Positions 35,601-46,925 of a stretch of DNA of 64,000 nucleotides are shown here, one piece after another. Every line of letters starts with the position of its first letter. The stretch's first letter is position 1. This DNA comes from Maribacter zhoushanensis. GTDB lineage: Bacteria > Bacteroidota > Bacteroidia > Flavobacteriales > Flavobacteriaceae. The stretch is taken from positions 1 through 64,000 of the forward strand of contig NZ_JARKMR010000006.1 in the NCBI RefSeq assembly GCF_029350975.1, written 5' to 3'. Under the pieces are notes generated by a model. That model was not told where the DNA came from, ran no database searches, and worked only from the letters and a program-made list of their open reading frames with translations. The position numbers and the translations under genes are program-made.

Positions 35601-38600
35601 AACTGTTTGCCCAACGGCTATATTACCAGTGAAAGTAGCTGTAAATCTCGCAAATGTATCAGTCCCTTCGGTAACTATTACCACGTCGTTGGCAAAAGAG
35701 ACACCCGTACTGCCGGGCACATTGTCATTATCCGTAATTTGAACGATACCCTCGCTATCGTTAATGGTAGGAGTGTTAGTACCACTGGTAAGTTGTACAA
35801 AGAATTGCTCCGTAGCTTCTATGATGTTATCATCATTGATGGTAATGGTTACCTGCTTAGTCTCATTATTTGTGCCAGCGAAGCTTACCGTACTAGTAGT
35901 AGCTACATAATCACCTGAACTCAACGCAGAATCATCTGCAGTGGCATAGTTTACGGTAAAACCACCGGAAACGGTACCTGTATTCGTAATGATTAATGTT
36001 GCCGTACCAGCGTCTTCATTAACGGTAACGTCAGAAATTTGAATTCCGATCGGGTTACCACTTTCACTAACGTAGATGTATTGTGTATGGCTAGTGCTGT
36101 TACCTGCACAATCATTGGTTGTCCAAGTTCTAATAATCGTATATGAAGTAGTAGTGTTATCACCAATATACGTTTCGCCGAAGGTAACTGTAGAATTAGA
36201 ATCACAGTTGTCATTCGCAGAAAGTACTGGTGCTACAGGAATATTATCATGAGCAGCGTAAGAGTCTTGTGGTAAAGACTCATTAAAAGTTGGTGCCTCT
36301 TTATCTTCAATAGTAATTACTTGAGTGAAAGTATCACTTACTCTACCACAAGCATCGGTAAACGTCCAAGTATTGGTATATGTACCTTCTGTTGGACATG
36401 TACCTGACTGTACAAAATTACCTGCTGTTTTATGTAAGGTAAAATTACATGAAGCAGTTGCCGGTACTAAAGAATTAGCATTGTTCAGTGCAGCAATATT
36501 ATCACAAGCAACAGTTCTGTCTAATGCATTTGGTGCGGTAGACCAGTTTACTTGTGCCGGTTGTTCTACATCTATTATGGTAGGTGCATGCGTACCGATA
36601 CCACAAGAATCTGTAGAAGAAGAACTACTCGTTGTAATAGGATCACCATTGATTGCACCACTGTATGTGGCTGTAGCCTGTAGTTCAAAACTAGCCGTAC
36701 ATGCAGTCTCTAAAAAGTGGCAAGCCTCAATGATTTCAATATTGAAATCAAGGTCATAAGTATCACCCATATCGGTGAAACCATTTTGAGCTGTAAAAGT
36801 TAAGGTTCTAGTTGATGGGTCGTAAGAATGTGTTACCCCTGTTGGCAATGTACCTACACTCGCAAAATCAGCTTCAGTTGGTAACACTGTTGTAATCACC
36901 AAATCTTGAATATCATCATTACCAGTGTTGGTAACGTTTAGTGTTAAAGGTACTGTATCACCTGCATTGAAAGGTCCTGTTGCGTTCGTATTTAAACTTA
37001 AAGCACCTAAACTTGGTAGATAAACATCTACACTTAGGCCCATTAAATATAGACCGTAAGATTCTTGATCCGTTGTAATTTTAAAACGGGCAAAAGTCTG
37101 ATCATTTTCTATATATCTATTGGAAGTATTTGCTAAAGGAAAAACAGTAGCATCAAAACCTAAGGTGTTAGTACTAGCAGCATTTCTATCCACATAATTT
37201 AGACCATCAATAGTAATTCGGCTATTAAAGAAGTTGTCTTCATCTCTTAACGTAGTAGATAATTTAGACCAGTTATTTGAAGTGTCATAAATTAATAATT
37301 GATCACCGGTAAGGTCACGGTCACCCTCTAATGCCCCTAACATTACATTTGCATTAATATTTCCGTTAGGAATAGTTTCAAAACCGCTAAAATTGAATTC
37401 TGTTTCACCTGCACCATCAGAAGCAAAAGTGTGAACATAACCATCATATAGTGTGATGTTTTTAGGGTCAAGAGAAACATTTTCATATACAAAGACAATT
37501 TGCCATCCACCAGATGTACCGGTAACATTTGCAATACCGTGCGAACGTAAGTCCATTTCAGTAGCTTTTACGTTACCTACTTGATACGAACCAAAAGGAG
37601 TAGAAAGCGCATTTATATCATCGGTAATATCTTTAATACAAACATATGGGTCATTTTGAAAATGATCATTTCTTCCTCTATAAATAACCTCATCGGCAGA
37701 AACTGTTGTGTAAGAAGATTGACCAGGTAGCATTAATTTTACCTGATTGTAATTCCAAGATGGTTCAGTTGCGCTTCCACCTGTAGTACCATCATATTCC
37801 TTATCTGCAGCAGCCCAGTATAGGTAAGCTTTCTTAATATTCAAACAGCTTAATGAAGGCTCAGGGTTAGCTAAATTGGCATTGGTAGAGTTAAATGTTG
37901 TTGGGTCAGAATCGATATCAACAAATACGTTATCATTGAAATCGTGATTACCAGCTTCACCGTTATAATTACCAGTTGCATTTCTAGATAGAACATTATT
38001 TGCAATCATGGTGAAATCACCATTAATACTACCAGAATAACGGATTTCAAAATCTTTTTTAAGGTTCGTGTCGTTTACGAATATATTGACTACAGCTTCA
38101 TCTTCAGATCCATTTGAATCTACTATTTTATATCTGAAAGAGTCATTACCATTGAATGAAGCACTTGGTTGGTATTCAAAATAATCGTCTGTAAAATCGC
38201 CAGGAGTTCCATTATCCCTTAACGTAACCGTTCCGTTAATAGGGTTGTTGACCACTTGTAAAGGATTGGTTGCTGCAGGACCGTCAAAGCCATAATCATC
38301 ATTGTCAAGTACCGTAATATTGGCAGAACTTTGATTTTGGAATACAACAAAAGAATCATCTACGGCTGTTGGTAAATGATCTATATCTATAATTGTACCA
38401 ATGGCAGTTGGGGTTGTTGCCGTTATTATACTAGGTGAGATTGATGTTATGGTAAGTCTTAAAGTTTCATCACCTTCAATAATTGCATCTTGAATAATTG
38501 TCACGGGAACTTGAATGGTTTGTGTGGCAGCGCCGCTAAAATTAAGTGTGCCGGTCAAGGTTGCCGAATAATCATTACCCGCTGTAGTGGTATTATCCGT

Positions 38601-41600
38601 GATTTCATAAGTTGCCGTAAAACCACCATTTACTGGGTTACCGGTGTAGGTAACATCAAAATTAGTAGTAGCATTAATTTCATCTTCAGAAAAACCGGTT
38701 ACTTCAATTGTACCCGTATCATCATTTGTAATAGTACCGATTGCATCAGCATTTGTAATACTAATTTTAGTTGAAGACGGATTTGAAAGTGTTATTCTTA
38801 AATCTTCATTGTTTTCTATGAAATCATCGCCCACAACATTAATTTGAACCGAACGTACCTCGGTATCAACACCGGTAAAACTTAATTCTCCTGTAGTTAA
38901 AGGGTCCGTGGTCAAAGTATAGTCATCGTTAACGGTAGTTGAAATATCTGTAATGGCATAATCTAAAGTAAAACCACCGTTAATTCTATCGCCAGTATAG
39001 GTAACATCGAAGTTGATTCCATTAGTTTGTTCTATAATACTAAAACCGGCAACTGAAACTGCACCGCCATCATCATCGGTAATGACACCTCTGGCTTGAT
39101 TGTTCAATAAGTTAATGCCAACATTAGAACGTATAGCTACCAAGTTTACAAAGAAATCTTCCTCATTTTCAATAACATTGTCACTAATGATCGGAACAAC
39201 AATGTTTTGTGTTTTAGCGGTATTGGTAAAAACTAAAGTTTCAATTGTAGCATTAGGGTTAAAATCTGTAGCATTGTTGGCGGTACCATTGTTAACGAAG
39301 TAATCAACTTCAATAGTTTCACCAGTGTCAATATCGCCAGTGAATTCAACAATGAAAGTTGCATTTACATTATCAGTAGGGTCTCCTTCCACTACGGTAA
39401 CCGTAGCATTTTGGAAATCTATACCCCTTGTAGCACTATTATCATTATCGGTAATAACACCTGTGCCTGTTGGGTCTACAATATTTATTAAAGAAGTAGA
39501 TAGGTTTGAAAGTTGAATATTTAAATCTTCTGTAGCTTCAATGAAATTATCCTCTAAAATATCAACAGTTACAGTTTGATTATTACCATCTGTAGTATTT
39601 GCAGGAAAAGTTAATTGTCCGTTAAACAATGTTGATGGCGTTGTGGTATAATCTTTACCTTCAGAGGCAGTACCATCAGTAATGGCATAATCTACGGTAA
39701 ATTCATCTTGTACATCTGCACCTTCATATGTTACGGTAAATGTGGTAGTACCTGCATTTTCGTCAACACTGAAATCTGATACGCTTAAACCTGTTGTAGT
39801 TGTTTTAATATCATTATCCACAATAGTGGCAACAGCAGTATCATCTACTAAATTTATAATTGTTGTTGATAGGTTGGATAATTCAATATTAAGTGTTTCA
39901 TCATCCTCTATAACGGTATCATCTTCCACTATAAAACTAACATTGACAATGTCGCCGTCTTCTGTACCTGCAGGAAAAGTAATAACATCGTTAAGTTGTG
40001 GGTTGCCTCTGTAGTCAACTCCACTCGTTGCGGTATTTGGCGTAATGCTAAAATCTACAGTAAAAGATTCTTGAACAGTTGCACCTTGGTACATTACTGC
40101 AAAATTTGCAGTTCCTGCGTCTTCATCAACATTAATATCCGCAACATATAACCCTGTTGTGGTAGTCTTAATATCTTGGTCTATAATGGTACCGACCGCA
40201 TCTGGGTCAACCAAGTTTATTAATGGGGTAGATGAATTTGATAATTGAATAGTTAAGTTTTCATCACCTTCAATAATATCATCGGTTAAAAGTGTAATTG
40301 CTATATTTTGAGAATTACCTTCGGTTGTACCTGCAGGAAAGGCAACATTACCTGTCATAGAAGAAACCGTGTAATCTAAATCTCTTATCGCAGAACCATT
40401 GGTTATGGTGTAATCTGCATTGAAAGCATCTTTAACATTACCACCACTATAAGTAACTACGAAGTTAGCGGTACCAAGATCTTCGTTTATAGAAAAATCA
40501 GCAACCGATAAACCTGTTGAAGCATTTGTATCGTTATCTTCTATAACACCAGTGGCGTCACCACTAACAATAGATAAAGCGGTATTTGAAATAGTGGTTA
40601 ATGCTATGCTAAAGCTTTCATCTCCTTCTACAATGGTATCATCTGTAATGGCAACGGTAAGGTTTACGATGTCATTATTTTCAGTATTTGAAAGAAAAGT
40701 AATTTGTCCGGTAGCTATGTTATAATCTGATCCAGAAGTTGCAGTATCGTCTGTAATAATATAATCAACGGTAAAGGAATCTTGAACCGTAGGTCCTACA
40801 TAGGTTACGGCAAAGCTTGTTGTGTTAACATCTTCTTCCACAGAAAAACCGGCAATTGAAATACCGTCACCAGCAGAAGGTGCATTTATATTTCTGATGG
40901 TTCCAATAGCTGTATCCGTAATATCCCCTGCATTCGAAGACCCGTTAGTCATGCCCAAGGTGAAATTTTCATCTTCTTCAATGATGTTATCATCTATAGC
41001 TGGTATAACAATGTTTGTGTTTAGGGTATTACTAGGTATAGAAAAACTTAGTAATGCGGTGTAATCCGTATTAGTTGTTGAGTTATCTACGTAGGTTAGA
41101 TTAAAGCTTACCGCTTCATCAACTGCGTGAGAAAGGCTAACTGCAAAATTTAGGTTGTTACCTTCATCGGCAGAAGCATCTGCAATAGTAATGTTTGGTC
41201 TAATAAATAAATCTACTGGGTTAGAGTATGTATATGGAGTACACAGATTCTCGCTATCAAAAGCGCTAAAACGGTATTGATTTCCACTTTGGGTACTTGT
41301 GATATTGGTTAGGGTAAGTGTTGTGGTGGTAGCACCTGAATACACTCCGCCATTGGCAATTGCTGACCAAGTAGCTCCATCATCGGTACTTACATCCCAT
41401 TGGTAGGTAAGTCCAGTTCCACTGACAGCAGTTGTGTAAGTGACAGTGTCCCCTAAATTGGCAACTTCATCTGTAGGTTGTAATGTTATGTTTACATTTT
41501 GGAATGCAGTTGTTACTTTACTGTCGGTACCTGTATAACCACCTTGACCAATTACTAAACCTGTTGCGGTAACTGAAATAGGTGAAGAACCTAAATAATC

Positions 41601-42959
41601 ATCATCATCAGGATCGGTATGGCCTGCTTCTACAGCATCTGGGCAACCATCATTATCAGAATCTGAATCTAAGCTGTCTATAATAGAATCTCCATCAGCA
41701 TCACCTGAACCTTCATTAACATCGGTAATACCATCGTTATCATCATCCTCATCGACTAAATCGTTAATTCCATCAAAATCAGTATCCAAATCATCATCGG
41801 TAATTGTGATTTGACCTTCGTTGGCAGCAAAAACAATGTTTTGTGGCACATAGTTGGTCATTGTATTGGCATCTGGCGTGTATGAAGGAACTACGGTAAA
41901 AAACTCGGTAGGTTCAATAATCGTATCATCTATTACTCTGAAATTTCTTGAAAAGTTTTGAAGGTTTGAACCATTAAAATTCAAAAAACCATCTGTTTGG
42001 TCATAGTCTAAATCCTCAAATGCCGAGTTGTCTGAGGTGTTGTAATAAATTCTAAAATTATCTTGAACTTCTCCATTTAGTGTAAAGGTAATTCTAGCAT
42101 TACCTACAGATTCTAATTCTGTAGTATTACTTAAATTAATAGTAGCTACATCATTGTCATGAATACGTAGGGCAGAGCGTTCTGTATTAATGCTGACTCT
42201 AGAAGGTGATGAACCGTATTTTGTAGTTTCCGCAGCATTTCTAGACTTAACGCCATTGAATTCTTCAGAAGGTTCTACAATAGTATTGTCAATAGTAGGT
42301 ATAGGTATAATTATTTCTGAACCAGGCACTGACCCGGCAGGGAAAGTTACTGTAGTTGCAAAAGAATTGAAATCAGAACCATCTGTCGCCGGACTCGTTG
42401 AGGTAGGGTCTGTTTCAGTAGAAAAATCAATGTTATAGGCATCTTCTATACCAACATACTGTTGGCCGCCAGTATTTGTTCCGTTAGATAATCTTAATAT
42501 ATACTGAATTTCGCCACCTTCTGTAATATCATAATTACCACCGGTTACATAAGCAACATCAGTATCTATAACGGTACCTGTAGCTGTAGCATCTGTAAAT
42601 GAATACGTACCAGAAGGATCACTCAAGGTTAGTGTAAAGTCTTGTTGTGTATCTTCTACCCAATCATCATCTAAAGCTTCAACCGTGAATGTTGAAGTAT
42701 TACTTAAGAAAAACCCAAGGGTTATTGAATTTTCTCCATCATAATCCGCATTTACGGTACTACCATTTAGGTATGAAACATTAAAAGTGTAGTTGCCAGT
42801 AAGAAGGGTACTAGAAGTTACTGTAAAAGTCATATTAGACCCTTCGTCAGCACTTGCGTCTGAAACTGAAAAAGTCTGTGCCATTACATTTGCAGCTCCA
42901 ATAAAGAACCACATGACAAATAACAACAATGTCGATTTTATGAAAGTTGAATTTTTCAT
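29619..42959 (-). CDS. Giant Calx-beta adhesin with T9SS type-B sorting domain
   Basis: 4,446 aa. Signal peptide 1-27 (ends ANVMAQ). Most of the chain is tandem Calx-beta domains (motif types [45 protein letters not shown]). Calcium-binding thrombospondin type-3 repeats lie at ~395-455 ([20 protein letters not shown]). A cadherin-like domain is at ~1530-1625 ([20 protein letters not shown]), followed by a non-repetitive block ~1635-2030 ([14 protein letters not shown]) and a DUF11-like segment ([19 protein letters not shown]). HYR-like domains occur at ~2190-2300 and ~4030-4260. The last ~95 residues are the T9SS type-B sorting domain ([43 protein letters not shown]). Predicted role: surface adhesin, possibly SprB-like in gliding. 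It overlaps the 82-aa ORF by TAATG. Confidence 0.95.
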   Translation of the reverse strand: MKNSTFIKSTLLLFVMWFFIGAANVMAQTFSVSDASADEGSNMTFTVTSSTLLTGNYTFNVSYLNGSTVNADYDGENSITLGFFLSNTSTFTVEALDDDWVEDTQQDFTLTLSDPSGTYSFTDATATGTVIDTDVAYVTGGNYDITEGGEIQYILRLSNGTNTGGQQYVGIEDAYNIDFSTETDPTSTSPATDGSDFNSFATTVTFPAGSVPGSEIIIPIPTIDNTIVEPSEEFNGVKSRNAAETTKYGSSPSRVSINTERSALRIHDNDVATINLSNTTELESVGNARITFTLNGEVQDNFRIYYNTSDNSAFEDLDYDQTDGFLNFNGSNLQNFSRNFRVIDDTIIEPTEFFTVVPSYTPDANTMTNYVPQNIVFAANEGQITITDDDLDTDFDGINDLVDEDDDNDGITDVNEGSGDADGDSIIDSLDSDSDNDGCPDAVEAGHTDPDDDDYLGSSPISVTATGLVIGQGGYTGTDSKVTTAFQNVNITLQPTDEVANLGDTVTYTTAVSGTGLTYQWDVSTDDGATWSAIANGGVYSGATTTTLTLTNITSTQSGNQYRFSAFDSENLCTPYTYSNPVDLFIRPNITIADASADEGNNLNFAVSLSHAVDEAVSFNLTYVDNSTTNTDYTALLSFSIPSNTLNTNIVIPAIDDNIIEEDENFTLGMTNGSSNAGDITDTAIGTIRNINAPSAGDGISIAGFSVEEDVNTTSFAVTYVGPTVQDSFTVDYIITDDTATSGSDYNIATGQITFLSNTENNDIVNLTVAITDDTIVEGDESFSIALTTISNTALSIVSGDATGVIEDNDTNASTGLSVADFSINEDLGTANFVVTYSGGNVKDAFNADYTITNGSAIRDLDYTVSSMTGNVAFPAGTTEGNSQNIAITLLTDDIIEGDENLTIQLSNSSTPLINLVDPDAVGTIIDQDIKTTTTGLYVADINVDEDAGTANFAVMYQGATVQESFTVDFSITPNTATSGVDYRGNPQLNDVITFPAGTEDGDIVNVSFIVEDDTVIEDDETLNIELSNLSTTIINLVDDTAVATIVDNDIKTTTTGLSVSDFSVDENAGTTTFTVTYEGADVQDEFTVDYAITDGTASEGKDYTTTPSTLFNGQLTFPANTTDGNNQTVTVDILEDNFIEATEDLNIQLSNLSTSLINIVDPTGTGVITDNDNSATRGIDFQNATVTVVEGDPTDNVNATFIVEFTGDIDTGETIEVDYFVNNGTANNATDFNPNATIETLVFTNTAKTQNIVVPIISDNVIENEEDFFVNLVAIRSNVGINLLNNQARGVITDDDGGAVSVAGFSIIEQTNGINFDVTYTGDRINGGFTLDYAITDISTTVNDDYTLTTDPLTTGELSFTGVDTEVRSVQINVVGDDFIENNEDLRITLSNPSSTKISITNADAIGTITNDDTGTIEVTGFSEDEINATTNFDVTYTGNPVNGGFTATYEITDNTTTAGNDYSATLTGTLNFSGAATQTIQVPVTIIQDAIIEGDETLRLTITSISPSIITATTPTAIGTIIDIDHLPTAVDDSFVVFQNQSSANITVLDNDDYGFDGPAATNPLQVVNNPINGTVTLRDNGTPGDFTDDYFEYQPSASFNGNDSFRYKIVDSNGSEDEAVVNIFVNDTNLKKDFEIRYSGSINGDFTMIANNVLSRNATGNYNGEAGNHDFNDNVFVDIDSDPTTFNSTNANLANPEPSLSCLNIKKAYLYWAAADKEYDGTTGGSATEPSWNYNQVKLMLPGQSSYTTVSADEVIYRGRNDHFQNDPYVCIKDITDDINALSTPFGSYQVGNVKATEMDLRSHGIANVTGTSGGWQIVFVYENVSLDPKNITLYDGYVHTFASDGAGETEFNFSGFETIPNGNINANVMLGALEGDRDLTGDQLLIYDTSNNWSKLSTTLRDEDNFFNSRITIDGLNYVDRNAASTNTLGFDATVFPLANTSNRYIENDQTFARFKITTDQESYGLYLMGLSVDVYLPSLGALSLNTNATGPFNAGDTVPLTLNVTNTGNDDIQDLVITTVLPTEADFASVGTLPTGVTHSYDPSTRTLTFTAQNGFTDMGDTYDLDFNIEIIEACHFLETACTASFELQATATYSGAINGDPITTSSSSSTDSCGIGTHAPTIIDVEQPAQVNWSTAPNALDRTVACDNIAALNNANSLVPATASCNFTLHKTAGNFVQSGTCPTEGTYTNTWTFTDACGRVSDTFTQVITIEDKEAPTFNESLPQDSYAAHDNIPVAPVLSANDNCDSNSTVTFGETYIGDNTTTSYTIIRTWTTNDCAGNSTSHTQYIYVSESGNPIGIQISDVTVNEDAGTATLIITNTGTVSGGFTVNYATADDSALSSGDYVATTSTVSFAGTNNETKQVTITINDDNIIEATEQFFVQLTSGTNTPTINDSEGIVQITDNDNVPGSTGVSFANDVVIVTEGTDTFARFTATFTGNIAVGQTVTVDYATNDDSAIEPGDYISSTGTVSFDSTTNSVNIDVPILDDTIIEPSEDFTITLSNIQSNINVGFLDEQPTNTATGTINDNDNIAGTGVSFANDNVIVTEGTDTFARFTVTFTGTIAPGETVTVDYATADDSADNPDDYTETVGTISFDENTSSIDIDIPIIDDTFIENTEVFDLTLSNVQSNIGVGFVDQQPTNTATGTINDNDNIAGNGISFQNDDIIVSEADGTATINVMLTGKVQGGISLDYTTNDTPNDDSAIAPGDYQTTSGTLNFTGTSDTEILPITVPIVDDDIIETLESLFVDLSNFSNALVNVNDDQGTISITDNDNIPGTTGISIIQTDVIVTEGPGVIAIFDVTLNGDFAAGFDVDFSTAFDTATASDFNAITNGTISFDGNDNEVKQIEVTILNDDITEPQEAYTVTLNSTTNPLVPITNSTANGIINDDDVPNAGEGISVADFNVLENVAGGTTDFVITYTGPTVQDEFTVDFTITEGSAIEGDDYTVVVTSGNVTFPAGTATTDTQEVQVTIINDNIIEPNEDLTITLTSISTTLVNIVDGFATGVILNDDNAQPGDGVAFTQLTVSELEGDTNIDATEIVFEVTYTGVIPAGETVTVEYITNVGSADITDYTPVNGTIDFTDSVNSHTITIEVTEDTVIEADEDFSVVLSNLTTANGFITGFVDGDTSNTATGIIINDDNALPGDGVAFTQVDVSELEGNTATDASEIIFEVTYTGVIPDGETVTVEYITNVGSADAADFTPTSGTVSFTNTVNTQTITVDITEDTIIEADEDFTVLLSNITTDNGFVTGFVDGNPTNTANGIILNDDNAQPGDGVSFTQLTVSEQEGDTAADATEITFEVTYTGTIPAGETVTVEYTTNLGSADAADFTPVIGTVTFTEGVKSQTITVDITEETVIEADENFTVVLSNLTTDNGFVTGFVDGNTTNTAAGIILNDDNALPGDGIAFTQLTVSEQEGDTAADATEITFEVTYTGVIPAGETVTVEYITNVGSADLADFTPVNGTLDFTDTVSSQTITIEITEETIIEADENFTVVLSNITTDNGFVTGFVDGDTTNTATGVIINDDASDASEGISVADFTVAEDIASGSADFVITYTGLTIQDEFTVDFTITDGSAISPDDYTVVIASGNVTFPEGTINNDTQLVEVTIINDLVLEYSEDLNITLGTISHPLVNMIDDTAVGTITDNDLPDASEGISVADFTVAEDIASGTANFEVSYTGPTIQEEFTVEFTVTDGTAVSPDDYSVVTASGVVTFPAGTTNSDIQNVEVTIINDALIEFSEDLNITLGAISHPLLNMIDDTAIGTITDDDADPTIYGVEFDVTSIDVNEDAGTVSIDVVLNADVQDEFTVEYYTVDVTTTDGSDYTGVPQDTQTLTFGGTNSNTQTIVIPIIDDTLIEFTENFNIVLEDISSPIVGILSNDTTTVNIIDNDADPSLYGVQFDTASVEVNEDAGTVTLNVVLNADVQDEFTVEFYTVDGSATDASDYTGVPRNSQTLTFGGINPNTQPIVIPIIDDILIEDPETFNVILENISSSIVGILSDNIATVTIIDNDGDEGWPTDITIEACDTIPDAFVITSDSDCAITVDYTELIEGQDDECATEYTITRTWTITDCVGNVRTHTQVITIEDTVAPTFNEALPQDMTVECNMVPDASTLTATDSCEPNIDVVFEETITNDENCALGYTVTRTWTAIDCAGNSVEHTQVITVEPTGPIMSQPYEEEITIICGDEIPEAPEMTFTGGCGDFDVVYNEETQQADDSDDYMIIRTWNVTDSCGNTASFEQIVFVLQPQLQEITINICIEEEPIDLLNYLPADFDTNGTFMILEGDVVLEQNIFDPMNHEPGEYKIAYSSTEGTCKYYVDFTVIVDTECVPCGKGDIIISKAVTANGDGVNDFFEITGVEYCAFSFDVMIFNRWGTKIAEVKDYQNDWGGESPDGSFGQSGMLPTGTYYYIITATDKNSGTILEPFNGYIYLGTN
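32350..33910 (-). repeat. Four near-identical ~387-bp Calx-beta modules inside the adhesin gene
   Basis: The plus-strand word gcatTATCATC and its variants recur at 32350, 32734, 33121, 33508 and 33895, giving spacings of 384, 387, 387 and 387 bp (128-129 codons). Each unit has [20 protein letters not shown], then [19 protein letters not shown]-like strands and FVTGFVDG near the end. The copies are much closer to each other than to the other Calx-beta domains of the same protein, which indicates recent tandem duplication. Confidence 0.85.
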
Positions 42960-43207
42960 TATAGATTCTTTAGGTTTATTGAAAATGTATGATTTGAGAA
43001 AGCAGAACTTTTATGTTTGAAATACACCATAGTGTCAATAGTAGAGCGGTCAACGTAACTAATACATTCATCTTCATTTGAATTACAGAAAGAGTGGTTG
43101 AAACAAGATAAATTATCTAATGTTTCATGCATTCCTGAAGTAGGGAATACAGGAATTGATTCTCTGTAATGGTCGATGATGTTGTTAGAAGTGTGAGTTG
43201 ACTTCAT
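42959..43207 (-). CDS. 82-aa ORF translationally coupled to the giant adhesin
   Basis: 82 codons from the ATG at 43207. The TAA shares its last base with the adhesin ATG (TAATG). Residues include [20 protein letters not shown], then [20 protein letters not shown] and [16 protein letters not shown]. There are three Cys, no signal peptide and no membrane helix, so it appears cytosolic. The codon choice (AAC, ATC, GAC, CAC among the first dozen codons) looks like a normal gene. No family is recognised. It may be a regulator, or a leader ORF that delivers ribosomes to the 13-kb adhesin gene. It could also be a chance frame, since only its position and codon use argue for it. Confidence 0.6.
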   Translation of the reverse strand: MKSTHTSNNIIDHYRESIPVFPTSGMHETLDNLSCFNHSFCNSNEDECISYVDRSTIDTMVYFKHKSSAFSNHTFSINLKNL

Positions 43208-43339
43208 AATAATGGTTAAGTTTAATTCTTAATTTTAATACTTAACCTTATCAAAAATGATTGAAATGTTATTTTCAAATCACTATTGGCTAGTAGGTTA
43301 AGAATTTTTGAAGAACAGATTTGGGATCTAATTCTGAAA

Positions 43340-43347
43340 CAAAACTA
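43340..43347 (-). promoter_or_regulatory. Candidate -7 box (TAGTTTTG) for the 82-aa ORF / adhesin unit
   Basis: Minus-strand TAGTTTTG matches TAnnTTTG and would give a leader of about 125 nt before the ATG at 43207. A TTG is present upstream but at 13 nt, shorter than usual. Confidence 0.4.
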
Positions 43348-43787
43348 GGGCCTATCTGTTCAATAATTAAATTTTATAGTCCACACGGTGTTATTCGTCG
43401 ATGAACATACGTTGGCAAAATAACGGTGATACATTCTTAATATTTAATTGTTGTTGTGTAGTGTGGTTATTGTGTGGTATTAACTATGTAATCTTTTTCT
43501 TTCATTTAGGAACATAGATACAATAAGATGAAATTCAATATATAGTTAAGATACTGTTAATCAGTTGTTTAAATTGTATTATATATAATGTAAAGTGTGG
43601 GGATTAAATTAAGATCTTAATTATCTACCTATTTTCATTTGTTGTAGACTGTTAAAATTGATGTTAGAAAGCTGCAATTAATGATGTTTGCATTACATCG
43701 ATAAAATCAACATATTCAACTGGTAAGGACGTTTTTTCTATTTCAAAAAAGACGCTAATACAGCGTAAAATTGTTAAAAGCTATGGT

Positions 43788-43828
43788 AAAAAAAGCACCT
43801 TTTACAATTGTAAAAAGGTGCTTTTTTT
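43788..43828 (-). terminator. Terminator after the FeS-type photolyase gene
   Basis: AAAAAAAGCACCTTTTA and TAAAAAGGTGCTTTTTTT form a GCACC-based stem with one bulge around CAATTG, about 95 nt past the stop at 43921. The flanking A and T runs make it functional in either direction. Confidence 0.85.
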
Positions 43829-43920
43829 AATATTAAAACAAGATTTTATTTTAACAAAAAATTGTTCAAAAAAAACATGAATTTACCTATATTTTCATAT
43901 AATTTTGGGCTTCGATTTGA

Positions 43921-45453
43921 TTAAATTTCATCTAGATTTTCAATAATATAAGTAGCTCTTTCTTGAATTTCTGCTAGTTTGTTTCCATCCATTTTATTTA
44001 AAAGAGCCATCATCATATTCATACGTTGATTGTCTTTAAAATGTTCTTTTTTCTCCGATAGAAAATTCCAATATAACGAGTTAAATGGACATGCTTTTTC
44101 ACCAATTTTTTTGGTAAGGCTATAGTGGCAACCACTACAATAATTGCTCATTTTATTAATATAGTTAGCGCTGCTAACATAAGGTTTTGTTGCAACAATA
44201 CCACCATCTGCAAATTGGCTCATGCCCCTGGTATTGGTGATTTCAACCCATTCTATAGCGTCAATATAAACACCCAAATACCATTGATCAACTTCATCTG
44301 GATTTATTTGCGTTAACAAAGCAAAATTACCAATAACCATAAGTCGCTGTATATGGTGGGCGTATGAGGCATCTAAACTTTGCCCAATGGCTTTTTTTAG
44401 ACAATTCATTTTTGTTTTACCTGTCCAGAAAAATTCAGGTAATTTGTTGGTATTATTTAAAGTATTCAATTGTTTGTATTCAGGCATTTCTTTCCAGTAT
44501 ATACCTCTCATATACTCTCTCCAGCCTAAGATTTGGCGCACAAAACCTTCAACTTGAGATATGTTTATATCATTAGATTTATCGTAAAAATGTTCTAAGA
44601 CGGTATTTATAACTTCATTTGGTGCCAATATTTTGGCGTTCATAGCAAAGGATAGACGTGAGTGAAATAGAAACTTTTCATCTGTATGCATGGCATCTTG
44701 GTAATCGCCAAAATGCGGTAGTAGTTCATTGCAGAAATAATCTAATGTATTTAGACATTCTTCTCTAGTTACCGGCCAAGGAAAATTTGTTGAATCTATG
44801 TTGCCAAACGTTTGAACATTTTTATCGTTCAATAGTTGAACGATTTCATCTATATTTTTAGAAAATTCCTTTTCTTTAGGAATAGGTGTCTTGCCCTTCC
44901 ATTTGTTTCTATTGCTTTGGTCATAGTTCCACTTACCACCTTCTGGTTGATCCTTAGTGACCATAATGCTATGTTTTTTGCGCATCATTCTATAAAAGCT
45001 TTCCATGACCATTTGCTTTTTGCCCTTATAGAAATCTCTTAACTCAAACCTGGTCGTGTAAAAATGCTCGGTATCAAAACAATCTGTATTTTGAGCCAGT
45101 GAACTGCAAATTTTTTCTAGTTGTTGATCAAGTCTATATTCATCTGGTAACTGATACTCAAATTTGTCTGCGTTGGTTTCTTTTATTGTATTTGAGATTA
45201 TCTGTGCTAAGTCTTGAGGGTTGTTTCTGTCATTTAGATAGTAATAGATAAATTGATGCCCTTTTTCAGAAAGGTCTTTTTTAAAGCTTCTCATGGCTAA
45301 AAAGAAAGCGACCACTTTTTGAATATGATGTTTTACATAATCTGTTTCTTGTCTCATTTCTGCCATGACATAAGTTATGTCATTATTTACTTCATTGAAC
45401 CAAGAATGATTCTGGTTTAATTGGTCACCTAGTATTAACCGTACTATTTTCAT
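43921..45453 (-). CDS. Cryptochrome/photolyase, FeS-BCP (PhrB-type) family
   Basis: 510 aa, the usual length of the deoxyribodipyrimidine photolyase-related family. The N-terminal Rossmann-like domain starts MKIVRLILGDQLNQNHSWF and the C-terminal helical domain binds FAD (REYMRGIYWKEMPEY, YAHHIQRLMVIGNFALL, WYLGVYIDAIEWVEITNTRG). Four cysteines for a [4Fe-4S] cluster are supplied by Cys in FWTGKTKMNCLKKA and in SNYCSGCHYSLTKKIGEKAC. Known members repair (6-4) photoproducts with light. It is the last gene of the flavin reductase - DUF2256 - cryptochrome-DASH - photolyase operon and is followed by a strong terminator. Confidence 0.93.
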   Translation of the reverse strand: MKIVRLILGDQLNQNHSWFNEVNNDITYVMAEMRQETDYVKHHIQKVVAFFLAMRSFKKDLSEKGHQFIYYYLNDRNNPQDLAQIISNTIKETNADKFEYQLPDEYRLDQQLEKICSSLAQNTDCFDTEHFYTTRFELRDFYKGKKQMVMESFYRMMRKKHSIMVTKDQPEGGKWNYDQSNRNKWKGKTPIPKEKEFSKNIDEIVQLLNDKNVQTFGNIDSTNFPWPVTREECLNTLDYFCNELLPHFGDYQDAMHTDEKFLFHSRLSFAMNAKILAPNEVINTVLEHFYDKSNDINISQVEGFVRQILGWREYMRGIYWKEMPEYKQLNTLNNTNKLPEFFWTGKTKMNCLKKAIGQSLDASYAHHIQRLMVIGNFALLTQINPDEVDQWYLGVYIDAIEWVEITNTRGMSQFADGGIVATKPYVSSANYINKMSNYCSGCHYSLTKKIGEKACPFNSLYWNFLSEKKEHFKDNQRMNMMMALLNKMDGNKLAEIQERATYIIENLDEI

Positions 45454-45479
45454 TATTTCGTGTCTTTTTTAAGTTATGG

Positions 45480-46775
45480 TTAGAACAATGTTTTTTGTAA
45501 CCACAATCGTTGATATTTACCGGCAGCGTCATACCGTTCTGCTTGGCTTTTTATATTAAATTTTCTGTTCCTAGGGTCATTTCCTACTCCGCTGTTATAC
45601 ATCCAGTTTCCCCAGTTGCTATGCACATCATAATCGATCAACATACTTTCAAAATAGGAGGCGCCAATTCGCCAGTCTTGTTCTAATTCTTTAGACCAAA
45701 AACTAGCTACGTTTTGTCTCCCTCTATTACTCATCCATCCGGTTTCCAATAGTTCTTTCATATTGGCACTTACAAAAGGTTCTTTAGTTAAACCATTGAT
45801 CCAAGTGTATTTATCTTTTTCATTGGTTTTCGGATCATAAGTAATATCTAATATTCCTTCTAACTTGAAAATAGCGTTATTATGCTTGAGCGATATATAT
45901 TTGAAATAATCCCTCCAGATCAATTCAAAAATCAGCCAATAAGTATCTTGATTTTTTATAATTTCTTTCTCGAAATTCTTTATTTCCCAATAAATAGTTC
46001 TTGGAGATATACTGCCGTTAGCTAGCCAGGCAGATAATTTTGAACTATAGTCCGTACCAATTAATCCGTTTCTAGTTTTCTTGTAAAAACTTAATTTTTT
46101 CGTTTCCCAAAAATAGTTGTGAACTCTTTTAAGTGCCTCTAATTCTCCGCCTTTAAAGGGGAATGCGGTATTTATGTGGTTAGTATAATGCTCCAGACCC
46201 AAATCGTTTAAAGTGGGTATTTTAGTTTCGGTAGCTATTAAATTTTCACTTGGCATTACAGTAGGCAGCTTTATTATAGGTCTTATCTTGGAGTTTGCTT
46301 CGCACTTTTTTCTGAAGTTTGTAAAAACATTAGGAATAGCATTAAAATCATCATAGGGAATATCATCAGGATGAAATAAAAATTGATCATATGCTTCATG
46401 AAAGTTAACGTTTGATTCTAAGTTGTTCTTTACATTGTTTAATATAACCTGTTCATCTCTAGTCCATTCTTTTTGTAAAAAAACAGAATTGATATTATGG
46501 TCTTTTATTAACTGAGGTAAATATTCTGATGAATTACCATGATATATAAATAGAGGTATATTTAGTTTTTCGAGTTCCTGTTGTAGTTGTTCAATAGTCT
46601 CAATTAGAAACTTTGCTCTATACTTTTCGGTTCTTTTAAATCCGAATTCATCAATTTCAAAAAACTTAGATTCAAAACAGTAGAAGCCTACAACTTTAGA
46701 CCCCTTCATTGCTTCGTTCAATGACGAGTTATCTTGTACCCGTAAATCGTTTCTAAACCAAATTAGATTATTCAT
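45480..46775 (-). CDS. Cryptochrome-DASH family photolyase
   Basis: 431 aa from the ATG at 46775 ([16 protein letters not shown]); a TTG one codon upstream is less likely. Photolyase alpha/beta domain at ~1-130 ([10 protein letters not shown]) and FAD-binding domain ~190-430 with [37 protein letters not shown]-like segment, [15 protein letters not shown] and [18 protein letters not shown], the last being diagnostic of DASH types. Cry-DASH proteins repair cyclobutane dimers, mainly in single-stranded DNA, and may signal blue light. The gene overlaps the 51-aa DUF2256 gene by 8 bp and precedes the second photolyase by 26 bp. Confidence 0.93.
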   Translation of the reverse strand: MNNLIWFRNDLRVQDNSSLNEAMKGSKVVGFYCFESKFFEIDEFGFKRTEKYRAKFLIETIEQLQQELEKLNIPLFIYHGNSSEYLPQLIKDHNINSVFLQKEWTRDEQVILNNVKNNLESNVNFHEAYDQFLFHPDDIPYDDFNAIPNVFTNFRKKCEANSKIRPIIKLPTVMPSENLIATETKIPTLNDLGLEHYTNHINTAFPFKGGELEALKRVHNYFWETKKLSFYKKTRNGLIGTDYSSKLSAWLANGSISPRTIYWEIKNFEKEIIKNQDTYWLIFELIWRDYFKYISLKHNNAIFKLEGILDITYDPKTNEKDKYTWINGLTKEPFVSANMKELLETGWMSNRGRQNVASFWSKELEQDWRIGASYFESMLIDYDVHSNWGNWMYNSGVGNDPRNRKFNIKSQAERYDAAGKYQRLWLQKTLF

Positions 46776-46923
46776 CAATTTCTTTTTTCAATTTATTACG
46801 TCTACATTTTTCACCACAGTATCTTACTTCATCCCAATTGCGTTCCCACTTTTTACGCCATGAAAAGGGTTTCTTGCAGGTAACGCAGATTTTAGAAGCA
46901 AGATGTACTTTTTTATGTGCCAT
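46768..46923 (-). CDS. DUF2256 domain protein (51 aa)
   Basis: Translating the minus strand from the ATG at 46923 gives [16 protein letters not shown] and continues [29 protein letters not shown]; stop at 46768. The pattern C13-x2-C16, then [18 protein letters not shown], then C40 is the DUF2256 signature, a small probable zinc-ribbon protein (four Cys at 13, 16, 36 and 40). DUF2256 genes are often found beside cryptochrome/photolyase genes, as here. Its 3' end overlaps the cry-DASH start by 8 bp, and it starts 2 bp after the flavin reductase stop, so all are translationally linked. Function unknown; a photolyase accessory role is inference. Confidence 0.9.
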   Translation of the reverse strand: MAHKKVHLASKICVTCKKPFSWRKKWERNWDEVRYCGEKCRRNKLKKEIDE

Positions 46924-46925
46924 TT

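Larger units (their letters stand above)
43208..43920. other. 713-bp regulatory intergenic region upstream of the adhesin unit
   Basis: This AT-rich spacer separates the photolyase operon's 3' end from the adhesin unit. It holds a minus-strand -7 candidate (43340-43347), the words TTATTCGT (43391-43398) and AAAATAACGG (43417-43426) shared with the sprF-like promoter region, an AT-only palindrome ATTATATATAAT (43578-43589), and the photolyase terminator (43788-43828). I see no ORF or RNA gene in it. Its length fits regulated expression of the adhesin (inference). Confidence 0.5.

Noticed and set aside
30174-42438. Numerous 60-220-codon plus-strand frames opposite the giant adhesin
   Set aside because: All are shadows of the 4,446-aa gene; none has a recognisable domain, and several repeat with the adhesin modules.
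43578-43589. AT-only palindrome ATTATATATAAT as an operator
   Set aside because: Such palindromes are expected by chance in very AT-rich spacer DNA, and it lies far (over 200 bp) from the nearest candidate promoter.
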